A DNA stretch of 64,000 bases from Deltaproteobacteria bacterium (lineage in GTDB: Bacteria; Myxococcota_A; UBA9160; SZUA-336): positions 50,555-114,554 of the forward strand of contig VGRW01000003.1 in assembly GCA_016875225.1 (NCBI GenBank), in the 5' to 3' direction. Both the position numbers and the translations under genes were made by a program. Shown piece after piece: positions 1 to 8,718 of this stretch. Numbering within the stretch: the first letter of the stretch is position 1; each line of letters starts with the position of its first letter. The notes under the pieces are model-generated. The model saw only the letters and a list, made by a program, of their open reading frames with translations, made no database searches and had not been told where the DNA came from.

Positions 1-225
1 CGCGCGCAGCCGGAAGCAGGAATCGTCGGGGTAGCGGTTCAGCTCCTCGGCGGCCGCGAAGATCGCCTCGATCACGCGGCGCGACGGTCCGAGCGGGCTC
101 TCGTTCGACGCCAGCTTGATCGAGCCCTCGATGCCGAGCTCCCGCTCCAGCTCCTCGACCGGCTTTCCCGGCACGTACGGCGCCAGGTCGCGGACGTGGG
201 GGTTCACGAGATCGCGGATCTTCAC
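1..225 (-). CDS. hisC: HisC-family aminotransferase, N-terminal part only
   Basis: The first 75 residues of a pyridoxal-phosphate aminotransferase are visible; the rest lies beyond the window's left edge. The stretch KLASNESPLGPS (about residues 37-48) is the hallmark N-terminal motif of histidinol-phosphate aminotransferases and the related aromatic aminotransferases, followed by the expected RYPDD. The GTG start overlaps the pheA stop (GTGA), so the two genes are probably translationally coupled. Next to pheA it may act on histidinol phosphate, on aromatic keto acids, or on both, as in other pheA-hisC arrangements. The PLP lysine and substrate-binding residues are outside the window, so specificity cannot be judged. 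Confidence 0.85.
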   Translation of the reverse strand, partial: MKIRDLVNPHVRDLAPYVPGKPVEELERELGIEGSIKLASNESPLGPSRRVIEAIFAAAEELNRYPDDSCFRLRA

Positions 226-1322
226 GACGTGGCCTCGGCCTGCGGGTAGCTGCCGAGCACCTTCACGAAGTCGCAGCGCGGCCTCAGCGCGGCGATCGCG
301 GAGGCGACCTTCGGGTCCTCGACGTGCCCTTCGAAATCGCAGAAGAACACGTACTCCCAGGCGCGGCCGCGGGTCGGGCGCGATTCGATCCGCGTCAGGT
401 TCACGCCGCTCTGGTAGAAGGGCTCGAGCGCCTTGTACAGCGCGCCGACGACGTCGCGCTTGATCGAGAACAGGATCGAGGTGATGTCGCGCGAGCTCCG
501 CGTCGGCGCGGTCTTGCTGATCACCAGGAAGCGCGTGGTGTTGTCGGCGTGGTCCTCGATGCCGACGCTCACCACGCGCAGGCCGTAGAGCTCGGCGGCG
601 ACGGGGCTCGCGATCGCGCCGATCTCGTCGCTGCGCGCCGCGAGCTCCGCGGCCTGCGCGGTCGAGTGCGTGCCCTGCTGCGGCACGTCGGGCAGGTTCA
701 GGTCGAGCCAGGCGCGGCACTGTGCGAGTGCCTGCGGGTGCGAGTACACCGCGCGGATCGCGCGGAGCTCGCCCTGCTTCGAGAGCAGGTCGTGGTGGAT
801 CGGCACGTGGATCTCGGCCGCGATCGTGAGCGGCGACTCGACGAAGAGGTCGAGCGTGTGGCTCACCACCCCCTCGTTCGAGTTCTCGATCGGAACGACG
901 CCGAACTCGGCCTGCCCGGACTCGACCATCGCGAAGATCGCGTCCGTGGTCGGGGCGGGACGCAAGTCGGCCATCCGGCCGAACTGCTGGATCGCGGCCT
1001 GGTGCGTGTAGGTGGCCGGCGGCCCCAGGTACGCGACGGTGACACCGCGCTGCAGGGCGATCGAGGCCGAGATGATCTCGCGGAAGACCTTCCGGATGGC
1101 CGCGGTCGGGAACGGCCCGGGATTCGAGCGCTCGAGCCGCTCGAAGATCTCGAGCTCGCGCGCCGGCACGAACGGAGTCGTGCCCCCCGCCGACTTCAGG
1201 CGGCCGACCTCCGAGTTGAGCCGCGCGCGATCGTTCAGCAGCGCGAGGATCCGCGAATCGATCGCGTCGATCGCGTCGCGCAGCGCGGCCAGCGCCTTCT
1301 CGTTGGGACTCGGGTCGCTCAT
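222..1322 (-). CDS. pheA: Bifunctional chorismate mutase / prephenate dehydratase (P-protein)
   Basis: This 366-residue protein makes phenylpyruvate from chorismate in phenylalanine synthesis. Residues 1-90 form an AroQ-type chorismate mutase helix bundle (IDSRILALLNDRARL). Residues about 97-270 are the prephenate dehydratase domain, with the catalytic-region motif NTTRFLVI at 261-268. Residues about 280-360 are an ACT regulatory domain with GALYKAL and the phenylalanine-binding ESRP motif (313-316), so feedback inhibition by phenylalanine is expected. The ATG at 1322 gives the normal family length; the frame stays open further upstream but that part runs into the divergent coaE. The stop overlaps the start of the downstream aminotransferase. 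Confidence 0.96.
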   Translation of the reverse strand: MSDPSPNEKALAALRDAIDAIDSRILALLNDRARLNSEVGRLKSAGGTTPFVPARELEIFERLERSNPGPFPTAAIRKVFREIISASIALQRGVTVAYLGPPATYTHQAAIQQFGRMADLRPAPTTDAIFAMVESGQAEFGVVPIENSNEGVVSHTLDLFVESPLTIAAEIHVPIHHDLLSKQGELRAIRAVYSHPQALAQCRAWLDLNLPDVPQQGTHSTAQAAELAARSDEIGAIASPVAAELYGLRVVSVGIEDHADNTTRFLVISKTAPTRSSRDITSILFSIKRDVVGALYKALEPFYQSGVNLTRIESRPTRGRAWEYVFFCDFEGHVEDPKVASAIAALRPRCDFVKVLGSYPQAEATS

Positions 1323-1412
1323 CGCAAACCTTCGAGGCAGGGCCCGGTTCGGGCGCGCGCGACTATACCCCACGGCCGCCGCCCGGGGCACGCCCTCGCC
1401 TATACTCCGCCG

Positions 1413-2066
1413 ATGGCGGAATCGGGCTCCATCCTGATCGGTCTCACAGGGGGCATCGGCACGGGCAAGTCGCGCGTCGCGGAGCTCCTGCGCGAGCTCG
1501 GCGCCGCGGTCGAGTGCTCCGACGCGATCGTGCGCGAGCTGCAGGCGCCGGGGGGCGCGGGTCTGGAAGCGATCGTCGCGACCTTCGGGCGCGAGTATCT
1601 GATCGCGGAAGGCCAGCTCGACCGGCCCAAGCTCGGCAAGCTCGTCTTCAACGACCCGGGCGCGCGAATGAAGCTCAATCTTCTGATCCACCCGCTCGTG
1701 ACCCGCGAGACCCAGGCGCGGATCGAGCTGCACCGCGCGCGCGGCGTGGCGGTCATCGTCGCCGACATCCCCCTGCTTCTCGAGGGCAGGAAGTCCGGCA
1801 TCGGAAGCGGCGCGGTGCTGCCGTTCGACCGGATCGCGCTCGTCTACGCGACCGAGGAGCAGCAGCTCGCCCGGGTGATGGCGCGAGACGGCCTCTCGCG
1901 CGAGGACGCGCTCTCGCGGATCCGCTCGCAGCTCCCGATCGAGGAGAAGCGCGCGCTCGCCGACGTGGTGATCGACAACTCGGGCGCCTGGGAGGCGACG
2001 GAGCGGCAGGTCCGCAGCTGCTACGCGGACTGGCTCAAGGCCGCGCGGAGCGGACCGCGCGGCTGA
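1413..2066 (+). CDS. coaE: Dephospho-CoA kinase
   Basis: This 217-residue kinase phosphorylates the 3' hydroxyl of dephospho-CoA, the last step of coenzyme A synthesis. The P-loop GLTGGIGTGKS sits at residues 10-20, followed by a CoaE-type aspartate (VECSDAIVREL) and the segment IPLLLEG typical of the family; length is normal. The gene diverges from pheA across a 90-bp gap. Its 3' end overlaps that of convergent trpA by 32 bp. The ATG at 1413 was chosen because it puts the P-loop at the usual distance from the N-terminus. Confidence 0.95.
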   Translation: MAESGSILIGLTGGIGTGKSRVAELLRELGAAVECSDAIVRELQAPGGAGLEAIVATFGREYLIAEGQLDRPKLGKLVFNDPGARMKLNLLIHPLVTRETQARIELHRARGVAVIVADIPLLLEGRKSGIGSGAVLPFDRIALVYATEEQQLARVMARDGLSREDALSRIRSQLPIEEKRALADVVIDNSGAWEATERQVRSCYADWLKAARSGPRG

Positions 2067-2841
2067 GCTCCGCCACGAACGACCGCGCCGATCGGACCGC
2101 CGAATCCCGGTCGGGCGCGGCATCGATCCGAGAGACGAGCGCGCTGCCCACGATCACGCCGTCGGCGAGCCGCGCGACCTGCGCGGCCTGCTCGGGCGTC
2201 GAGACGCCGAAGCCGACGCAGACGGGCGTCGTCGTGACGCGGCGGATCCGGGCCACGAGCTGCTCGAGATCCGCCGGCAGCTCGCGCCTGGCTCCGGTCA
2301 CGCCGGTGACCGAGACGCAGTAGACGAAGCCGCGGCTGGCCGCCGCGATCCGCACCGTTCGTTCGGGCGTGCTCGTCGGCGCGACGAGAAGCACGCGCTG
2401 CACGCCGTGCTCGGCGCAGGCGCGCGACAGGGCCGCCGTCTCTTCGAACGGAACATCGGCGACGATCAGGCCGTCCGCGCCCGAAGCGGACGCATCGCGG
2501 GCGAGCCGCTCCTCGCCGTAGGCGAGCACGTTGTTCAGATAGCCCATCAGCACCAGCGGCACGTCGCTCACCGTGCGCACGCGTCGAACCAGATCGAGGA
2601 TCTGCGACAGGCTGGTGCGCCTGGCGAGCGCGCGCTGGGAGGAGACCTGGATCGTCGGCCCCTCGCCGATCGGATCGCTGTGGGGAATGCCGAGCTCGAT
2701 CACATCGGCGCCCGCGGCCGCGAGCTCCGGGATCAGCTCGGCGGTGGTCGAAAGATCCGGATCGCCGGCCGTCACGAAGACGATCAGCGCCGCGCGCTTC
2801 TCGCTCCGCGCCCGCGCCAGCGCCTGGTCGATCCGGTTCAT
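2035..2841 (-). CDS. trpA: Tryptophan synthase alpha subunit with Glu at position 60
   Basis: This 268-residue TIM-barrel enzyme cleaves indole-3-glycerol phosphate and passes indole to TrpB. The catalytic glutamate falls exactly at residue 49 (ADVIELGIP). The second catalytic acid, normally Asp60 in the motif DGPTIQ, is glutamate here (SDPIGEGPTIQ, residues 55-65). The phosphate-binding GFGVS loop is present. It is the last gene of the trp operon. Its ATG overlaps the TGA of a duplicated trpB tail, which suggests it was once coupled directly to trpB. Overall family assignment is secure; the effect of the Asp-to-Glu change on turnover is unknown. Confidence 0.95.
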   Translation of the reverse strand: MNRIDQALARARSEKRAALIVFVTAGDPDLSTTAELIPELAAAGADVIELGIPHSDPIGEGPTIQVSSQRALARRTSLSQILDLVRRVRTVSDVPLVLMGYLNNVLAYGEERLARDASASGADGLIVADVPFEETAALSRACAEHGVQRVLLVAPTSTPERTVRIAAASRGFVYCVSVTGVTGARRELPADLEQLVARIRRVTTTPVCVGFGVSTPEQAAQVARLADGVIVGSALVSRIDAAPDRDSAVRSARSFVAELSRAVRSARP

Positions 2842-3021
2842 CTCGCGAGCCTCTCACCGAGCAACCGCTTCGCCTCCATCGCGTCACGTCCCGGGGTCCC
2901 GGCGCGGCGCAGCCGCGCCACCCCCTTCGCTCGGCTTCGCCTCGCTGCGCGCTTCGCTTGCCGCCTCGTCCGGCTCATCGCGCGAGCCTCTCGCCGAGCA
3001 ACCGCTTCGCCTCCATCGCAT
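2833..3021. repeat. Direct repeat of the trpB 3' end flanking a REP-like insert
   Basis: A 52-bp segment covering the last codons of trpB (ending ...[12 protein letters not shown]) occurs twice, at 2970-3021 (inside trpB) and 2833-2884 (just before trpA), 137 bp apart and differing at about four positions. Both copies end in an ATGA context. The 85 bp between them hold a REP-like element. The arrangement looks like insertion of that element at an original trpB-trpA overlap with duplication of flanking DNA. A simple tandem duplication is the alternative. Confidence 0.85.
2901..2951 (+). repeat. REP-like palindromic element, copy 1
   Basis: An 8-bp perfect stem with a 3-nt loop (GGCGCGGC-GCA-GCCGCGCC, 2901-2919) is followed by ACCCC and a 27-bp core (2925-2951, beginning CTTCGCTCGGCTTCGCC). 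The same core and an equivalent but compensatorily changed hairpin occur at 19446-19498. It lies in the trpB-trpA junction and could affect mRNA stability or trpA expression. Confidence 0.75.
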
Positions 3022-4777
3022 CCTTGTCCCCGCGGCCGGAGAGGTTCAGGACGACGATCGCGCCGCGTTCGAGCCGGGCTGCGCGGCGGCGCAGCTCGGC
3101 GATCGCGTGCGCGCTCTCGAAGGCGGGAATGATTCCCTCCATTCGCGAGAGCCAGACGAACGCGTCGAGCGCCTCGGCGTCCGTCACCGGAACGTACTCC
3201 GCGCGGCCCGAGTCCTTGAAGAACGAGTGCTCCGGTCCGACTCCCGGATAGTCCAGGCCGGCCGAGATCGAGTGCGCCTCGAAGATCTGACCCTCGTCGT
3301 CCTGCAGCACGTACGAGTAGCTGCCGTGCAGCGCGCCGGGAGTTCCGACCGTGAGCGAGGCCCCGTGACGACCCGAGCCGACGCCCTCGCCGCCCGCCTC
3401 GACGCCGATCATACGCACCGAAGTGTCGCCGTGGAACGGCGCGAACAGGCCCATCGCGTTGCTGCCGCCACCCACGCAGGCGATCAGGACGTCGGGCAGG
3501 CGTCCCTCTTCGGCCAGGATCTGCGCGCGCGCCTCCTCGCCGATCACGGCCTGCAGGTCGCGCACCAGCATCGGGTACGGGTGTGGACCGGCGACCGAGC
3601 CGATCAGGTAGTAGGTGCTGCGCACGTTCGTCGCCCAGTCGCGCAGCGCCTCGTTCATCGCGTCCTTGAGCGTGCGGCTTCCCGAGGTCACCGCGTGCAC
3701 CTTCGCGCCGAGCAGCTCCATGCGGAAGACGTTCAGCGCCTGGCGGCGCGTGTCCTCCTCGCCCATGAAGACCTCGCAGTCGAGGCCGTAGCGGGCGCAC
3801 GCGGTCGCGGCCGCGACGCCGTGCTGGCCCGCGCCCGTTTCCGCGATCACGCGCCGCTTGCCCATCCGCTTCGCGATCAGCGCCTGGCCGACCGCGTTGT
3901 TGATCTTGTGCGCTCCGGTGTGGGCGAGGTCCTCGCGCTTGAGCCAGACGCGCACGCCGAGCTCCTGGCTCGCGCGCGCGGCGAAGTACAGCGGCGTCGG
4001 CCGGCCGATGTAGGCGCGTCGCTCCTCCGCGAGCTCGTTCCAGAACGCGGGGTCGCGCCGCAACGCCTCCCAGGTCGCGGCCAGCTCCTCGACCGCGGGC
4101 ACCAGCGTCTCCGGCACGTAGCGGCCGCCGAAGCGTCCGAAGTAGCCGCGCAGATCCGGGCGCTCGCGCGCGGGCGTCGCAGCGCGCACGGCCGCGACGA
4201 ACGCGCGCATTCGCGCGGGATCCTTGCGGCCCGGGGCCGACTCGAGCGCCGACGATGCGTCGACACCGTACGGTGACGCGAGCTTCACCGCATCGGCCAC
4301 GTTCTCCGGGCCCAGCCCTCCGGCGATCCAGACCCGCCGGCCGGCTTCGACCAGCGGGAGCGCGAGCGCGAAGTTCCAGCCGCTCCCCGAGCCGCCGCCC
4401 GACGGCGAGTCGAGCAGGATGTCGGCCTCGGGGTAGCGCGCGGCCGTGTCGAGTGCGCGCGAATCCGCCGGGATCACCTTCAGGACCGGGAACGGCAGCG
4501 ACGCCGCGTACTCCGGCGATTCGCTGCCGTGCAGCTGCACGACGTCGACACCCGCTTCGCGCGCGATCCGCTCCACCTCGTCCCGCGGCGCGTCGCGGAA
4601 GACCGCGATCCGGACCGCGCGTCCGGCGAGCGCGGCCGAGATCGCGCGGCCGTTCGCCACGTCGATCGCGCGCGGCGTGCCGGGCACGAAGTTGAGACCG
4701 ACCGCATCCGCTCCGGCCGCCAGGGCAAGCTCGGCGTCGTCGAGACTCGTCAGCCCGCAGATCTTCACCAGCGTCAC
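2975..4777 (-). CDS. trpFB: Fused phosphoribosylanthranilate isomerase / tryptophan synthase beta (TrpF-TrpB)
   Basis: A single 600-codon frame carries two complete enzymes. Residues 1-about 200 are TrpF: VKICGLT with the catalytic Cys7, DVVQLHG near 78-84, and the catalytic Asp123 in LLDSPSGG. Residues about 205-600 are TrpB, with [14 protein letters not shown] at 211-224, the PLP lysine 291 in HTGAHKINN and the PLP-phosphate loop GGGSN at 436-440. No stop lies between them and the TrpF C-terminal helix runs straight into TrpB with hardly any linker. The GTG start overlaps the trpC stop (GTGA). TrpB could also be made separately from the in-frame ATG at 4210 (residue 190). Separate trpF and trpB are the norm, so this is either a true fusion or a polar frame with internal initiation. 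Confidence 0.93.
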   Translation of the reverse strand: MTLVKICGLTSLDDAELALAAGADAVGLNFVPGTPRAIDVANGRAISAALAGRAVRIAVFRDAPRDEVERIAREAGVDVVQLHGSESPEYAASLPFPVLKVIPADSRALDTAARYPEADILLDSPSGGGSGSGWNFALALPLVEAGRRVWIAGGLGPENVADAVKLASPYGVDASSALESAPGRKDPARMRAFVAAVRAATPARERPDLRGYFGRFGGRYVPETLVPAVEELAATWEALRRDPAFWNELAEERRAYIGRPTPLYFAARASQELGVRVWLKREDLAHTGAHKINNAVGQALIAKRMGKRRVIAETGAGQHGVAAATACARYGLDCEVFMGEEDTRRQALNVFRMELLGAKVHAVTSGSRTLKDAMNEALRDWATNVRSTYYLIGSVAGPHPYPMLVRDLQAVIGEEARAQILAEEGRLPDVLIACVGGGSNAMGLFAPFHGDTSVRMIGVEAGGEGVGSGRHGASLTVGTPGALHGSYSYVLQDDEGQIFEAHSISAGLDYPGVGPEHSFFKDSGRAEYVPVTDAEALDAFVWLSRMEGIIPAFESAHAIAELRRRAARLERGAIVVLNLSGRGDKDAMEAKRLLGERLAR

Positions 4778-5553
4778 GTCACACCCCGCAGCCGGCGCAG
4801 GGCCGCGCCGGGATCCGGATCGCGCATCAGCGCCTCTCCGACCAGAAACGCCTGCACGCCCTCGGCGTCGAGCGCACGGATCACCTCGCGCGAGTCGAGG
4901 CCGCTCTCGCTGATCACGGTGCGGCCGTGCGCGCGCGGCAGCAGCTCGCGCGTCCGCGCGACGTCGGTCTTGAACGTCGCGAGATCGCGGTTGTTGATGC
5001 CGATCAGCGCCGCGTCGAGCAGGAGCGCGCGTTCGAGCTCGGCCTCGCTGTGCACCTCGACCAGCGCGTCCAGGCCCACCTCGCGCGCGCACGCCAGCAG
5101 CTCGCCGAGCTCGCGATCCGAGAGCGCGGCCACGATCAGCAGCACCGCGTCCGCGCCCGCGGCCCTCGCCTCGAGGATCTGGATCGCGTCGATCGTGAAG
5201 TCCTTGCGCAGCACCGGAAGCGCACAGACGGCGCGCGCCCGGCGCAGATCGTCGAGGCAGCCGCGGAAGAACTCGCGATCGGTGAGCACGGAGAGCGCCG
5301 CCGCGCCCGCGGCCGCGTAGGCCCGCGCGATCTCGGCGGCGTCGGCGCCCGCGCGGATCTCGCCCTTCGACGGCGAGGCGCGCTTGAACTCTGCGATCAC
5401 CCGCGGCCGCGCGCCGACGCTCAGCGCACGCGCGAAGCCCCGCGCGGGCCCGGCATCGCGCGCCCGCGCGAGGAGGGCGCTCTCTCCGGTCGACCGCCGC
5501 AGCTCGGCGACCTCGCTGCGTTTGCGCGCGAGGATGGTCTCGAGCACGCTCAT
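4774..5553 (-). CDS. trpC: Indole-3-glycerol phosphate synthase
   Basis: This 259-residue TIM-barrel enzyme closes the indole ring by decarboxylating carboxyphenylaminodeoxyribulose phosphate. [11 protein letters not shown] (about 54-64) carries the conserved catalytic lysine and phosphate-binding residues; VLRKDFTID and IGINNRDL are further signature strands, and GEALMR closes the barrel. The start ATG overlaps the trpD stop (ATGA) and the stop overlaps the GTG of the trpF-trpB frame, so translation is coupled through the operon. Confidence 0.96.
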   Translation of the reverse strand: MSVLETILARKRSEVAELRRSTGESALLARARDAGPARGFARALSVGARPRVIAEFKRASPSKGEIRAGADAAEIARAYAAAGAAALSVLTDREFFRGCLDDLRRARAVCALPVLRKDFTIDAIQILEARAAGADAVLLIVAALSDRELGELLACAREVGLDALVEVHSEAELERALLLDAALIGINNRDLATFKTDVARTRELLPRAHGRTVISESGLDSREVIRALDAEGVQAFLVGEALMRDPDPGAALRRLRGVT

Positions 5554-6563
5554 CGCGAAGCACCGCGCGTGAACGCCACGAAGCGCTCCAGAAGCTCGCT
5601 CGCCCGGCCGCTGTCGAGCGCCTGCTCCGAGATCGCGATGCCCGCGCGCAGGTCGGGCGCCCGCCCCGCGACGCAGAGGGCCGCCGCGGAGTTCAGCAGA
5701 ACCGCATCGCGCCTCGGGCCCTTTTCGCCGCCGAGAACCGCCCGCGCGATGCGCGCGTTCTCGGCGGCGTCGCCACCGACGATCTGCTCGCGCGGCGATG
5801 CCGGGACCAGATCGCCGTGGCCGACGATGAAATGCTCGGCCCGGCCGTCCGCGTACGCGGCGACGCGCGTCGGTGCCGAGATCGAGAGCTCGTCGAGCCC
5901 GTCCTGCCCGTGAACCACCCACGCGCGCTCGACGCCGAGCTCGATCAGCGCGGCGAGCGTGGGCTCGACCAGCGCAGCGGTCGCGACGCCGACCAGCTGC
6001 CGGCGCACGCGCATCGGATTGGTGAGCGGACCCAGACGGTTGAAGATCGTGCGCACGCCGAGCTTCGCGCGGACCGGCGCCACCCGCGCCATCGCTGGAT
6101 GGCAGACGCGCGCATACAGGAAGCCGAAGCCGATCTCGCCGACCGCGCGAGCCATCGCCTGCGGCGGAATCTCGATCGCGACCCCGAGCGCTTCGAGCAG
6201 CTCGGCGCTGCCGCAGCGGCTCGAGGCCGCGCGGTTGCCGTGCTTCGCCACCGGCACGCCCGCCCCCGCGACGACGATGGCGGAGACCGTGGAGATGTTG
6301 AAGGTGTTCGCGCCGTCGCCGCCGGTTCCACACGTGTCGATCGCGCCCGCGGGCGCCTCGGGCAACGGCAGCGCCAGCTCGCGCATCGCCTCGGCCGCGC
6401 CGACGATCTCGTCGAGCGTCTCGCCGCGCGTGCGAAATGCGGCGAGGAGCGCGGCGATCTGAACCTCGTCGAGGGCGCCGCTCATGATCTCGCGCACGAG
6501 CACGCGCATCTCCGCGCGCGAGAACACCGCGCCGGAGAGGGCTCGCTCGAGCGCCGCGGACAT
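5550..6563 (-). CDS. trpD: Anthranilate phosphoribosyltransferase
   Basis: This 337-residue enzyme transfers phosphoribose from PRPP to anthranilate. The PRPP/Mg motif GTGGDG is at 79-84, NISTVSA at 89-95 and [14 protein letters not shown] at 107-120, all canonical. The ATG at 6563 is preceded by the trpG stop in a TGATG overlap, which decides the start; the frame stays open upstream through trpG, but that translation has no family similarity. TrpG is a separate protein rather than fused to TrpD. Confidence 0.96.
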   Translation of the reverse strand: MSAALERALSGAVFSRAEMRVLVREIMSGALDEVQIAALLAAFRTRGETLDEIVGAAEAMRELALPLPEAPAGAIDTCGTGGDGANTFNISTVSAIVVAGAGVPVAKHGNRAASSRCGSAELLEALGVAIEIPPQAMARAVGEIGFGFLYARVCHPAMARVAPVRAKLGVRTIFNRLGPLTNPMRVRRQLVGVATAALVEPTLAALIELGVERAWVVHGQDGLDELSISAPTRVAAYADGRAEHFIVGHGDLVPASPREQIVGGDAAENARIARAVLGGEKGPRRDAVLLNSAAALCVAGRAPDLRAGIAISEQALDSGRASELLERFVAFTRGASR

Positions 6564-7159
6564 CAGGCCGCCCTCCCTCGGCCCGAATCGCGCGCGATCC
6601 GCAGGAAGTTCGCGAGCAGATCCTTTCCGTGCACGGTCAGGATCGACTCGGGGTGGAACTGCACGCCGAAGACCGCATGGCGCGCGTGGCGCAGGCCCAT
6701 GATCTCGCCGTCGTCGGTCTGCGCGGTCACGAGCAGGGTGTCCGGCAGCCCCTCGCGCGCGACCGCGAGCGAGTGGTAGCGCGTGGCTTCGAACGGGGCG
6801 GGAAGTCCCGCGAAGAGGTTCTCGCCGTCGTGGTGGATCCACGAGGTCTTGCCGTGCATGAGCTGCTTGGCGTGGACCACGCGTCCGCCGAAGGCCTGTC
6901 CGATCGACTGGTGGCCTAGGCAGACTCCGAGGATCGGGATCCGCCCGGACCAGCGCAGGATCGCCGGAACGCTGATGCCTGCCTCGTTCGGCGTGCAGGG
7001 CCCGGGCGAGACCACGATCGCGTCGATTCCGCGCCGGCCGATCTCCTCGACGTCGATCGCGTCGTTTCGCACCACGTCGGAGCCGGCGCCGAGCTCGCCG
7101 AGATACTGCACCAGGTTGTAAGTGAACGAGTCGTAGTTGTCGATCACGAGCAGCTTCAT
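6563..7159 (-). CDS. trpG: Anthranilate synthase glutaminase subunit
   Basis: This 198-residue class I glutamine amidotransferase supplies ammonia to TrpE. The catalytic triad is visible: Cys80 in GVCLGHQ and His169/Glu171 in QFHPES. The N-terminal [14 protein letters not shown] is typical. Its start ATG overlaps the trpE stop (ATGA) and its stop overlaps the trpD start. It could also serve aminodeoxychorismate synthase (PabA role) if the genome has no second copy, which this window cannot show. Confidence 0.96.
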   Translation of the reverse strand: MKLLVIDNYDSFTYNLVQYLGELGAGSDVVRNDAIDVEEIGRRGIDAIVVSPGPCTPNEAGISVPAILRWSGRIPILGVCLGHQSIGQAFGGRVVHAKQLMHGKTSWIHHDGENLFAGLPAPFEATRYHSLAVAREGLPDTLLVTAQTDDGEIMGLRHARHAVFGVQFHPESILTVHGKDLLANFLRIARDSGRGRAA

Positions 7160-8646
7160 GTCGACGTCCCCGCGAGCCAGATCGCGCGCAGCAGAGCGCC
7201 CGCCTTGTGCAGCGTCTCCTGGAACTCCTTCTCTGGATCCGAGTCCGCGACGACTCCCCCGCCCGCCTGGACGAAGAGCTTTCCGTCCTTCACGAGCAGC
7301 GTGCGCAGCGCGATGCAGGTGTCCATGTTCCCGTAGTAGTCGAAGTAGCCGACGCAGCCCCCGTACAAGCCGCGCCGCTCCGGCTCGACCTCTTCGATCA
7401 CCTCCATCGCGCGCACCTTCGGCGCGCCGCTCACCGTTCCCGCCGGGAACGTCGCGCGCAGCAGGTCGACCGCGTCCTTGTCCGCGCGCAGCCGCCCGCG
7501 CACGTTCGAGACGATGTGCATCACGTGCGAGTAGCGCTCGATCACCTCGAACTCGTCGACGAGCACCGAGCCGATCTCCGCCACGCGTCCAACGTCGTTG
7601 CGGCCCAGGTCGACGAGCATCACGTGCTCCGCGAGCTCCTTCGGATCGGCGAGCAGCCGCTTCTCGATCTCCTTGTCCTCTTCCGGCGTCGCGCCGCGCG
7701 GGGCGGTGCCCGCGAGCGGCCGCAGCTCGATGCGCCCGTCGGTGAGCCGGACGTGGATCTCGGGAGAGGAGCCGAGCACGACGTGATCGCCGCAGCGCAT
7801 GAAGAACAGATACGGCGAGGGGTTGAGCACGCGGAGCTGGCGGTAGATCAGGAACGGCTCGCAGCGCTTCGGCAGCGTGATCCGCTGGGACGGCACGACC
7901 TGGAAGATGTCTCCGGCGTGGATGTACTCCTTGCAGTGCTCGACCATCTCGACGAAGCGCTCGCGCGTGACGTTCGAGACCGGCTCGAGCGCGGCGGGCT
8001 CGGCCGCGGCCTCCGGAGGGCGAGGTGTCGGTCGGGACAGCCTCCGCTCGACCTGGTCGAGCGCGCGCAGGCCGCGCTGGTACGCCGCGTCAGGCGACTC
8101 GCCCGCGCGGATCTCGAGGTCGTGGATGATCGACAGCCGCTGTCGCGTCCGGTCGTGCACGAGCACGGTCTCCGGGAAGACGAAGTAGCAGTCGGGAACG
8201 CCGAGCGTGTCCGGGGCCCGCTCCGGCAGCCGCTCGACGTACCGAACCCAGTCGTACGCGACGTAGCCGACCGCCCCACCCGCGAAACGCGGCAGGTCGT
8301 CGAGCCGGGTGGGCGCGAGCTCCGCGAGCAGTCGGCGCAGGTGATCGAGCGGATCGTCGCTGCGGTCCGCGGCCAGCTCGTGCTCGCGCAGCTCGTCTCC
8401 GCGCCGGATCTCGACGCGCCCCGCGTGGGCGCGGAAGATCGCCCGCGCACCGATCCCGATGAAGCTGTAGCGACCCCAGTGCTCCCCGCCCTCGTTCGAC
8501 TCGAACAGGAAGGAGAAGCGGCCGTCGTCGACCTTCAGGAAGATCGCGAGGGCCGTGTCGAGGTCGGCTAGGACCTCTCGGACGAGCGGGACGGCCGATC
8601 CGCTGCGCGCGAGCGTGCGGAATGTCTCGAGGTCCGGCCGTACCAT
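7156..8646 (-). CDS. trpE: Anthranilate synthase component I
   Basis: This 496-residue chorismate-binding enzyme makes anthranilate with TrpG. The N-terminal FLFES (residues 46-50) corresponds to the tryptophan-feedback LLES-type motif. The C-terminal catalytic half holds [16 protein letters not shown], the Mg-binding [11 protein letters not shown] and [13 protein letters not shown]. The ATG at 8646 has AAGGCGG upstream and matches the family N-terminus; an earlier in-frame ATG at 8700 adds 18 unlikely residues. It heads the trp operon, 72 bp after lptD. No tryptophan-codon-rich leader peptide or attenuator is apparent in that gap; a TTGACG on the minus strand could be a weak -35. Confidence 0.96.
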   Translation of the reverse strand: MVRPDLETFRTLARSGSAVPLVREVLADLDTALAIFLKVDDGRFSFLFESNEGGEHWGRYSFIGIGARAIFRAHAGRVEIRRGDELREHELAADRSDDPLDHLRRLLAELAPTRLDDLPRFAGGAVGYVAYDWVRYVERLPERAPDTLGVPDCYFVFPETVLVHDRTRQRLSIIHDLEIRAGESPDAAYQRGLRALDQVERRLSRPTPRPPEAAAEPAALEPVSNVTRERFVEMVEHCKEYIHAGDIFQVVPSQRITLPKRCEPFLIYRQLRVLNPSPYLFFMRCGDHVVLGSSPEIHVRLTDGRIELRPLAGTAPRGATPEEDKEIEKRLLADPKELAEHVMLVDLGRNDVGRVAEIGSVLVDEFEVIERYSHVMHIVSNVRGRLRADKDAVDLLRATFPAGTVSGAPKVRAMEVIEEVEPERRGLYGGCVGYFDYYGNMDTCIALRTLLVKDGKLFVQAGGGVVADSDPEKEFQETLHKAGALLRAIWLAGTST

Positions 8647-8718
8647 GGCGCCACCGCCTTCATCGCGCGGCACTTTCTCACAGGCCCTCGGGAGCGTCAA
8701 CCTCTGGCGGCCCGGCGC

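Noticed and set aside
324..1412. Long plus-strand open frame running through pheA into coaE
   Set aside because: It is the antisense shadow of pheA in very GC-rich DNA; only the part from ATG 1413 encodes a recognisable protein.
8647..8718. Possible trp leader peptide and attenuator upstream of trpE
   Set aside because: No short frame with clustered Trp codons and no alternative hairpin pair is visible in the 72-bp gap.
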